A stretch of DNA of 64,000 nucleotides, from the NCBI GenBank assembly GCA_024509875.1, contig JAMPIV010004910.1, positions 10,001 to 74,000 on the forward strand, written 5' to 3'. Below the pieces are notes generated by a model, which was not told the origin of the DNA, did not search any database, and saw only the letters and a list, made by a program, of their open reading frames with translations. Every line of letters begins with the position of its first letter. The first letter of the stretch is position 1. This stretch comes from Oreohelix idahoensis. Taxonomy: Eukaryota; Mollusca; Gastropoda; Stylommatophora; Oreohelicidae. Both the position numbers and the translations under genes were made by a program. Positions 55,815 through 64,000 of this stretch are shown piece by piece.

Positions 55815-58800
55815 TTCATTATCTCTTCTTTCTTTCACCTTTCAACTCCCAAAGGAGCTTAGGCCTTCAGTAATATCAGCTCCATGTCTTCTTCATCCCC
55901 TTCATGTCTGTCTCCAGTTCTCTTTTCCATGTGATCTTTGGTCTTCTTCTACCTCTTACCCTGGAAATTCTAGAACAGGGATTGTCTGGTAATGCCATCT
56001 GCAGGGTTTCTCAATGTGTGTCCTATTCATCTTCAGCGTCTTTTGATTTCTTCTTCCACTGGCACTTGTCATTAGTTTCACATTAGTGATCTTGTCATAC
56101 CATTTCAGTCCTTCTATTGTACGCAAGCACCCATTTATAAAAGTCTGTACCTTTTTGTTTGTTGTTTTTGTTGTTCTCCATGTTTCAGAGCCATATAATA
56201 GGACTGACTTGACCTCTATATATTTCCTAGTGCAATGACAGCTCCTCTAGCCGGTTGTATACTTGTTTTGACATCCTTGTCTGTCCCTCCAACTGTTTCT
56301 TTATTGCTTCCAAGATATACATATGTTTCTACATCTTGTAGTGGTGTTTCTTTATTGCTTCCAAGATATACATATGTTTCTACATCTTGTAGTGGTGTTT
56401 CTTTATTGCTTCCAAGATATACGTATGTTTCTACATCTTGTAGTGGTGTTTCTTTATTGCTTCCAAGATATACATATGTTTCTACATCTTGTAGTGGTGT
56501 TTCTTTATTGCTTCCAAGATATACGTATGTTTCTACATCTTGTAGTGGTGTTTCTTTATTGCTTCCAAGATATACATATGTTTCTACATCTTGTAGTGGT
56601 GTTTCTTTATTGCTTCCAAGATATACATATATTTCTACATCTTGTAGTGGTGTTTCTTTATTGCTTCCAAGATATACATATGTTTCTACATCTTGTAGTG
56701 GTGTTTCTTTATTGCTTCCAAGATATACATATGTTTCTACATCTTGTAGTGGTGTTTCTTTATTGCTTCCAAGATATACATATGTTTCTACATCTTGTAG
56801 TGGTGTTTCTTTATTGCTTCCAAGATATACATATGTTTCTACATCTTGTAGTGGTGTTTCTTTATTGCTTCCAAGATATACATATGTTTCTACATCTTGT
56901 AGTGGTGTTTCTTTATTGCTTCCAAGATATACGTATGTTTCTACATCTTGTAGTGGTGTTTCTTTATTGCTTCCAAGATATACATATGTTTCTACATATT
57001 GCTTCTTGTAGTGGTGTTTCTTTATTGCTTCCAAAATATACATATGTTTCTACATCTTGTAGTGCTGTTTCTTGATTGCTTCCAAGATATACATATGTTT
57101 GTGTTTCTTTACATCTTGTGTAGTGGTGTTTCTTTATTGCTTCCAAGATATACATATGTTTCTACATCTTGTAGTGGTGTTTCTTTATTGCTTCCAAGAT
57201 ATACATATGTTTCTACATCTTGTAGTGGTGTTTCTTTATTGCTTCCAAGATATACGTATGTTTACTACATCTTGTAGTGGTGTTTCTTTATTGCTTCCAA
57301 GGTAGTGGTGTTTCTTTATTGCTTCCAAGATATACATATGTTTCTACATCTTGTAGTGGTGTTTCTTTATTGCTTCCAAGATATACATATGTTTCTACAT
57401 CTTGTAGTGGTGTTTCTTTATTGCTTCCAAGATATACATATGTTTCTACATCTTGTAGTGGTGTTTCTTTATTGCTTCCAAGATATACATATGTTTCTAC
57501 ATCTTGTAGTGGTGTTTCTTTATTGCTTCCAAGATATACATATGTTTCTACATCTTGTAGTGGTGTTTCTTTATTGCTTCCAAGATATACATATGTTTCT
57601 ACATCTTGTAGTGGTGTTTCTTTATTGCTTCCAAGATATACATATGTTTCTACATCTTGTAGTGGTGTTTCTTTATTGCTTCCAAGATATACGTATGTTT
57701 CTACATCTTGTAGTGGTGTTTCTTTATTGCTTCCAAGATATACATATGTTTCTACATCTTGTAGTGGTGTTTCTTTATTGCTTCCAAGATATACATATGT
57801 TTCTACATCTTGTAGTGGTGTTTCTTTATTGCTTCCAAGATATACGTATGTTTCTACATCTTGTAGTGGTGTTTCTTTATTGCTTCCAAGATATACGTAT
57901 GTTTCTACATCTTGTAGTGGTGTTTCTTTATTGCTTCCAAGATATACGTATGTTTCTACATCTTGTAGTGGTGTTTCTTTATTGCTTCCAAGATATACGT
58001 ATGTTTCTACATCTTGTAGTGGTGTTTCTTTATTGCTTCCAAGATATACGTATGTTTCTACATCTTGTAGTGGTGTTTCTTTACAAGATATGTATGTTTC
58101 TACATCTTGTAGTGGTCTTTCTTTATTGCTTCCAAGATATACGTATGTTTCTACATCTTTGTAGTGGTGTTTCTTTATTGCTTCCAAGATATACGTATGT
58201 TTTCTACATCTTGTAGTGGTGTTTCTTTATTGCTTCCAAGATATACGTATGTTTCTACATCTTGGTGTAGTGGTGTTTCTTTATTGCTTCCAAGATATAC
58301 GTATGTTTCTACATCTTGTAGTGGTGTTTCTTTATTGCTTCCAAGATATACGTATGTTTCTACATCTTGTAGTGGTGTTTCTTTATTGCTTCCAAGATAT
58401 ACGTATGTTTCTACATCTTGTAGTGGTGTTTCTTTATTGCTTCCAAGATATACATATGTTTCTACATCTTGTAGTGGTGTTTCTTTATTGCTTCCAAGAT
58501 ATACGTATGTTTCTACATCTTGTAGTGGTGTTTCTTTATTGCTTCCAAGATATACATATGTTTCTACATCTTGTAGTGGTGTTTCTTTATTGCTTCCAAG
58601 ATATACATATGTTTCTACATCTTGTAGTGGTGTTTCTTTATTGCTTCCAAGATATACATATGTTTCTACATCTTGTAGTGGTGTTTCTTTATTGCTTCCA
58701 AGATATACATATGTTTCTACATCTTGTAGTGGTGTTTCTTTATTGCTTCCAAGATATACGTATGTTTCTACATCTTGTAGTGGTGTTTCTTTATTGCTTC

Positions 58801-60145
58801 CAAGATATACATATGTTTCTACATCTTGTAGTGGTGTTTCTTTATTGCTTCCAAGATATACATATGTTTCTACATCTTGTAGTGGTGTTTCTTTATTGCT
58901 TCCAAGATATACATATGTTTCTACATCTTGTAGTGGTGTTTCTTTATTGCTTCCAAGATATACATATGTTTCTACATCTTGTAGTGGTGTTTCTTTATTG
59001 CTTCCAAGATATACATATGTTTCTACATCTTGTAGTGGTGTTTCTTTATTGCTTCCAAGATATACATATGTTTCTACATCTTGTAGTGGTGTTTCTTTAT
59101 TGCTTCCAAGATATACATATGTTTCTACATCTTGTAGTGGTGTTTCTTTATTGCTTCCAAGATATACATATGTTTCTACATCTTGTAGTGGTGTTTCTTT
59201 ATTGCTTCCAAGATATACATATGTTTCTACATCTTGTAGTGGTGTTTCTTTATTGCTTTCAAGATATACATATGTTTCTACATCTTGTAGTGGTGTTTCT
59301 TTATTGCTTCCAAGATATACATATGTTTCTACATCTTGTAGTGGTGTTTCTTTATTGCTTCCAAGATATACATATGTTTCTACATCTTGTAGTGGTGTTT
59401 CTTTATTGCTTCCAAGATATACATATGTTTCTACATCTTGTAGTGGTGTTTCTTTATTGCTTCCAAGATATACATATGTTTCTACATCTTGTAGTGGTGT
59501 TTCTTTATTGCTTCCAAGATATACATATGTTTCTACATCTTGTAGTGGTGTTTCTTTATTGCTTCCAAGATATACATATGTTTCTACATCTTGTAGTGGT
59601 GTTTCTTTATTGCTTCCAAGATATACATATGTTTCTACATCTTGTAGTGGTGTTTCTTTATTGCTTCCAAGATATACGTATGTTTCTACATCTTGTAGTG
59701 GTGTTTCTTTATTGCTTCCAAGATATACATATGTTTCTACATCTTGTAGTGGTGTTTCTTTATTGCTTCCAAGATATACGTATGTTTCTACATCTTGTAT
59801 GTTTCTACATGGTGTTTCTTTATTGCTTCCAAGATATACATATGTTTCTACATCTTGTAGTGGTGTTTCTTTATTGCTTCCAAGATATACGTATGTTTCT
59901 ACATCTTGTAGTGGTGTTTCTTTATTGCTTCCAAGATATACGTATGTTTCTACATCTTGTAGTGGTGTTTCTTTATTGCTTCCAAGATATACATATGTTT
60001 CTACATCTTGTAGTGGTGTTTCTTTTTGTACAGTCTTGCTACTGTTTCCTACATTTATTCTCATTATCTTTGTTTTCTCCCTGTGTATTTTCAGACCCAC
60101 TTGTTGTCATATTATCACCACTATTTCTCAGAGTTTTAATTCCTA
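55815..60145 (-). repeat. LINE-C copy expanded by a 51-bp minisatellite
   Basis: On the minus strand, RT C-terminal sequence (GLKIHREKTKIMRINV, 60100-60030) enters the array; after it comes SNKETVGGTDKDVKTSIQPA and GAVIAL (56297-56220), then a LINE C-terminus and 3' end to about 55830. The array sits exactly at the YLGS motif of the LINE ORF. Confidence 0.9.
56298..60027 (-). repeat. 51-bp minisatellite, in frame with LINE-C ORF
   Basis: About 73 copies of a 51-bp unit that on the minus strand encodes the 17-residue repeat ETPLQDVETYVYLGSNK. Most units are identical except for one position, TACATATG or TACGTATG. Unit lengths are disturbed only near 56998-57130, 57262-57305, 58083-58272 and 59800-59815. 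The frame stays open for up to 641 codons; plus-strand frames are also open because the unit contains no stop there. Confidence 0.98.
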
Positions 60146-60247
60146 AATTATCTGGGCCGATTCTGTATAATAACTGAGTTTCTGTAGACACAGGGGTGAA
60201 CTTTCACAGTACTTGTCTTGAATGGTTAAATGTCATTCTTGTTTCAG
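60146..60247. other. Intron 6 end
   Basis: Short unassigned intron before exon 7, ending in CTTGTTTCAG. Confidence 0.6.
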
Positions 60248-60399
60248 GTCGCAAGTCAGCACAGAACAAGCTGATCACAGTCCTCAATCCAGACAACAGT
60301 GTTAGTCTGCTCAGTACCAGGAAAGGGAAAACAGCCAAACATGCCAAGAACTGTGCGGAAGTATCACAGGATGAAGCCAGTGCCAGGCCAAAACTACAG
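60248..60399 (+). CDS. ZNF341: ZNF341-like exon 7
   Basis: Acceptor CTTGTTTCAG|GTC, joined to the G of exon 6 as Gly; donor CTACAG|GTTTAT, a weaker donor. The 152 bases encode a basic segment (GRKSAQNKLITVLNPDNSV, TRKGKTAKHAKNC) ending ASARPKLQ, which in ZNF341 directly precedes the first Cys pair of the C2H2 array. It exits in phase 0. Confidence 0.85.
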
Positions 60400-60605
60400 G
60401 TTTATTTTGATTTCTTCACACACACACACAAACACCCCCTAAATTATTCTAGCAGCTTTTAATACCAAACCTCCAATTACCATATTGGCCCGAATATAGT
60501 GCGGCCACTCACATAATACGACCCTAAAGTTTTGAAGGTGTTCTACGTTAAAAATAAAAAGTCTTGAATATACCTCAATATACATACCAAGCTTCGTCTG
60601 TTTAA

Positions 60606-61075
60606 TTCAAATGTTATCTCAGTGTTAACATACGGCTGTGAGAGTTGGAAAATAACAAAATCATTGGAGAACAAGCTGAATACATTCGAGAACAATTGTC
60701 TTAGAAAACTCATGACCATCATCTGGAAAGAATTCAAGACTAATCGACAAATAAGAGAAGACTCTAGGCAGAAATATGTCTCCGACTATATAAGGAAAAG
60801 ACGATGGTCATATATCGGTCATGTCCTACGAATGCAAAACAACAGAATACCACTACAGGCGCTCACTTAGGTTCCTGAGGGTAAGAGGAAAAAAGGAAGA
60901 CCAAAAGAAACACTCAGAAGAACAATAATAAGAGAAGGAAGAACGTTGGGCCTAAATAATGTGCAAGAGCTAAGAGTAGTGGCATCACAACGAACAACCT
61001 GGAGAGCACTGGTTTCTGCCTTATGCGCCGTGTTTGGTGCTTAAAGAATTTATTATTATTATTATTACCACGCAA
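60606..61075 (+). pseudogene. LINE-H C-terminal fragment with ATT tail
   Basis: 82 codons open with LTYGCESWKITKSLENKL, then WSYIGHVLRMQNNRIPLQAL and a stop (TAG at about 60868), after which GKRKKGRPKETLRRT and a further 35 codons continue in the same frame. It ends in TTATTATTATTATTATT. It is typical of RTE-like LINE 3' ends and lies in the intron after exon 7. Confidence 0.75.
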
Positions 61076-62018
61076 TTCACCACGAATTATCCTATTTGTA
61101 GAACTCTATATCATCTCCATTCAGAACAAAAGAACACACACCCAGCTCACTCAAAACCCCAGCGATCAACTCTCCCGTCTATAATCTCCCCTGAAATTAT
61201 CTCACCAAACATTCCTTCATTTATGCTCATAACATTTATCTGACTGACACTAACTCACTCATGTTGCTGAGTTAGACCTGACCAGTAATCACTCAAGCTG
61301 AACACCCCAAGTATACACACTAAGCAATCTACATTTTGTGAAAGTATCTCTTCATTCATCACTAACAACACCCCAAGTAAACAAACTAAGCAATCTATAT
61401 TTTAGGAAAGTACCTCTCCATTCATCACCCTAACAACACCCCAAGATCATCATCATCATAGTGACAGTGATGAAGGTAGTTATCAGAAAGATTTGATTTC
61501 CTCCCTCCTTACCTTTATCGGCCATATTTTTTTCTCATGAACATTTCTATTGTTTTTATCCTCTTGCTGTTGAAACTTGTGATGGTTACTAAAGTGGATA
61601 ATTGTGCCTAGTACAAGCTGGCTGTCACTGTCATTTTCTGCTATTACAACTCTCTTGTCTGCATTTTTGATTTTATGTTATGTCCTTCCTCTCTTACTCA
61701 TCTCACACCCCCAGTAACTCATGGTGTTTTTGCTGGGTCAGGGGGGTAACACACAGCCTTTTCTTATGCCATGTTTTATTCTGTAATATTCACCAATTTC
61801 TTTGTCTACTTTCATTGCTCCATACTGTTCCTAGTACATGTTCTTGGCTATTGTCAGATCTTTTCCGTCTTTTTAGACATCTGCAAGTATTTATGTCACT
61901 TCTGCATGTTTTACTCTGTCACATGCCTTTGTGTAGTCATTAAAGCAAAAAGTACAGATCTTAACTCTGTTATACGAGCTCAAAAACCACGTTTTTACGA
62001 GCTAATTTCAGAGAGTAC
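61076..62018. other. Intron, unassigned
   Basis: No gene was recognised. About 61310-61445 contains a duplicated segment (AACACCCCAAGTA.AC..ACTAAGCAATCTA.ATTTT..GAAAGTA). TTAA at 61961-61964 could be one edge of the piggyBac element. Confidence 0.4.
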
Positions 62019-62800
62019 ATTTTTAGACATAACTACCTTTACAGATTTTGCATTAAATAATTTATTTATAATGATAACATAGTGTTGTATATCAAAATGT
62101 GAAGAAATGAAACCCCTATATCATGCACTTAACTAAATTGTTCAGTGGTTTTTAAACATGCATTCACTATATACAGTAATATACAGACAAATTTTAAAAT
62201 TTAAAAAATTGAAAATCAAATTGTACTTATCAATATGTGTAATTAATTCTGGTAAACTTCAACCCCTAAAACTACTTTTATTTTAAACTACAGCCATTTT
62301 CACATAATGTCAGAAAGTAGCAGTTGTATCTGAGCACAAATACAGTTTTTATAACAATTTGAAATTTTTTGGTATATTTAGACAAAGCGCAAAAATATTT
62401 TAGCCTATATTTAGACATGACTACCATTACTGAATTTGCATTAAATAATTTATTTATAACCTAAAGTGTTGTATATCAAAATGTAGAGAAATGAAACCCC
62501 TATATAATGCACTTAACTAAATTGTTCAGTGGTTTTAAACATGCATTCACCAAATATAGTAATGAGTGCAGACAAATTTTAAAATTTAAAAAATTAGACA
62601 AAGAGTTGTACTTACCCACAAAAATAATCCAATTTGAAGCCAGAAACTCCTAAAACTACTTCCATTTGAAAGTACATTCACACAATGTAGAAAAGTTTCA
62701 GCTGCTTCTTTTCATAAATACTATTTTTATTACAATTGAAAATTTGTTAGCACATTTTGAAGACGCACTCAAAATCTGAAAGTATACTATATACAATGTA
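62019..62800. repeat. About 385-bp tandem duplication, 3' region of piggyBac element
   Basis: 62022-62400 and 62409-62790 are diverged copies (shared TTTGCATTAAATAATTTATT, GTTGTATATCAAAATGT, GAAATGAAACCCCTATAT, CACTTAACTAAATTGTTCAG). It lies downstream of the transposase stop. Confidence 0.8.
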
Positions 62801-62827
62801 AATTCTCCCTTCATTCTTAAAATTAAA

Positions 62828-63981
62828 CTACTTTGCCTCATGGTATTTGGCAAAGCAGTCATTTGGGTGAAGGTGTGGATGATCTGTGCACCCATCACAA
62901 TAAAAAAATGTTCTCACTCTAACATGAGGGGTGCTACAAATGACGCACCTGCGCAGAAATTTCGATTTTTTTAAAATGATGTGTCTGGTTCCACACAGAT
63001 GGTTCAACGGACTGTTGTGTTGATTTGCATGGGTTACTCTGTGTGGGATATTCTGGATAATATGAGAAGCAACACAACTAAGTTCTGTAATTAACTCATT
63101 CTTGAACTGCAGTAGGGTCTGCTTCTTTGAATTATTTGATCTGCTGAGTGCAAACAACACAAAAGCATTCAACTGGGAAATTTCAAAGATCCAAAAGAAA
63201 ATTTTCTTCCACCACTTTCTGGTTCTTCTGTTCAATGTTCCATAGGTTGTTACACACTGGTCAACCTTGTCACATCCATTCATTCGTTGATTGTAGTCAT
63301 CAATCATAGCGGGTTTGTGCTTTCTTTCGCCGAAACGATTTGTGATTTCTTTGGTTTCCACAGTTGCAGAACTTGACACTAGAATGCATGACTTTTTTGC
63401 CTTTTTATCTCTAAACATTACACAAAGAAATTTACTTTCTAGATCGAGAAACCATTTCATCTGGAGATGCATCAGCTGTGTAGTCTTCAGTGCCTTTGGA
63501 AAATTTTTACGATTTATATTTACAGTTCCAGTAAAATACTGATTGTTGTTGGTAAGATATTGCAGCAATGCAAAACTTGTGTAGTAACGATCTGCATAAA
63601 TATGATGACCTTTTCCACAAGGTTTTAGCAGTGTATCAAAGACTTTGATGGTTTGTTGGCTCTTTACATCTAGCTCAGGACTGTATGATGTATTGGCACC
63701 AAAGTAAATCAATAAATTGACAACGTAACCAGTACTACTGTCACAAAGGCTGAAGGTCTTGACATGATATTTCTTAGGCATTGAACATTTTATGTGTCCA
63801 CCTGCCTTTCCACCCTATCACCATTTCATCTAAAGACAGCTCTTTGTAGGGATAAAATGCCTCCTGAAATCGTGTTAGTAGTTTCTGCAGAAACGGCTCA
63901 ATTTTTGCTTTTCCCTGCGCGTCAACATCACTTACATGGAACATTGTGTGATACAATGCTTGAAACCTGTCCCGTGTAAAT
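62828..63981 (-). pseudogene. piggyBac transposase, C-terminal two thirds (one frameshift)
   Basis: Minus-strand frames 63956-63774 and 63781-62828 join at a one-base shift at about 63780. The catalytic triad is present: Asp in ELSLDEMVIGWKGR, Asp in YADRYYTSFALL, Asp in RMNGCDKVDQ. The C-terminus has the Cys-rich zinc domain CVICSTPHVRVRTFFYCDGC, followed by DCFAKYHE. The enzyme cuts and pastes the element at TTAA. The N-terminal part lies beyond the right edge, so promoter and terminal repeats on that side are not visible. Confidence 0.92.
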
Positions 63982-64000
63982 ATCTGCCTGAACCAAGGAG

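Larger units (their letters stand above)
35620..60399 (+). other. ZNF341: ZNF341-like gene, exons 1-7 (partial, continues beyond window)
   Basis: Seven exons join to 375 codons with no stop. Phases agree at every junction: exon 1 to 2 phase 1, 2 to 3 phase 1, 3 to 4 phase 0, 4 to 5 phase 0, 5 to 6 phase 0, 6 to 7 phase 1, end phase 0. The order of recognisable parts matches vertebrate ZNF341: a short helix with QTAAAVQSLLD, a C2HC finger CGKCKKQF..., a Ser/Thr/Gln-rich region with the conserved hydrophobic patch NMVFADDLLTLSGLD, then a Pro/Gln linker and a basic stretch just before the C2H2 array. In vertebrates ZNF341 is a nuclear transcription factor that activates STAT3. The C2H2 fingers are not in the window; 3.6 kb of intron follow exon 7. 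Confidence 0.85.

Noticed and set aside
56235..60177. Very long ORFs on both strands (up to 660 codons)
   Set aside because: They are open only because the 51-bp unit has no stop in several frames. The minus-strand frame is LINE-derived; the plus-strand frames are shadows.

Overview
This is animal nuclear DNA. Introns are long, genes are sparse, and most of the window is transposons in various states of decay plus large minisatellites. Nothing looks prokaryotic. The mix of many LINE families, Ty3/Gypsy elements with copia-like gene order, Tigger, piggyBac, MITEs and SINEs suits a marine invertebrate such as a lophotrochozoan, but the taxon is not fixed by the sequence.

The only host gene I can support is a ZNF341-like zinc-finger transcription factor on the + strand. 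Seven coding exons were assembled by eye: 35620-35704, 36519-36593, 39109-39422, 41270-41341, 50338-50469, 52641-52935 and 60248-60399. Every exon has AG/GT borders and all splice phases agree. Together they make 1125 nt, or 375 codons. This is the N-terminal part, with one C2HC finger; the main C2H2 block should lie beyond 64000.

The left 35 kb is transposon-built. Gypsy-1 (about 600-7780, -) has a broken gag, a protease, an in-frame 33-bp minisatellite where the protease-RT linker should be, a lost RT core replaced by SINE/LINE debris, an integrase, an acidic pol tail and a decayed env-like region. Gypsy-2 (about 8698-13150, -) keeps gag and protease but has no RT or integrase; an RRM-like ORF overlaps the protease stop. 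A Tigger element (11265-12911) lies in its leader. Gypsy-3 (15938-26170, -) is almost intact: two near-identical 2.43-kb LTRs, CACAC target duplications, a tRNA-Pro-like primer site, a polypurine tract and an open pol of more than 1090 codons. In this pol the integrase precedes the reverse transcriptase, which is the Gmr1-type arrangement. From 26171 to 35400 there are AT repeats, LTR-like debris and LINE remnants.

The right 28 kb is the ZNF341-like gene with introns full of insertions. Intron 4 holds a Tigger shell (41472-46037) containing a LINE with a C-terminal C2H2 motif, itself split by a SINE with perfect 13-bp target duplications. Introns 4, 5 and 6 carry minisatellites of 26, 25, 37 and 51 bp. 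The 26-bp and 51-bp arrays both grew inside copies of one LINE family; the 51-bp array is in frame with the LINE reverse-transcriptase ORF. A piggyBac transposase with its three catalytic Asp residues but one frameshift closes the window (62828 to the edge, -).
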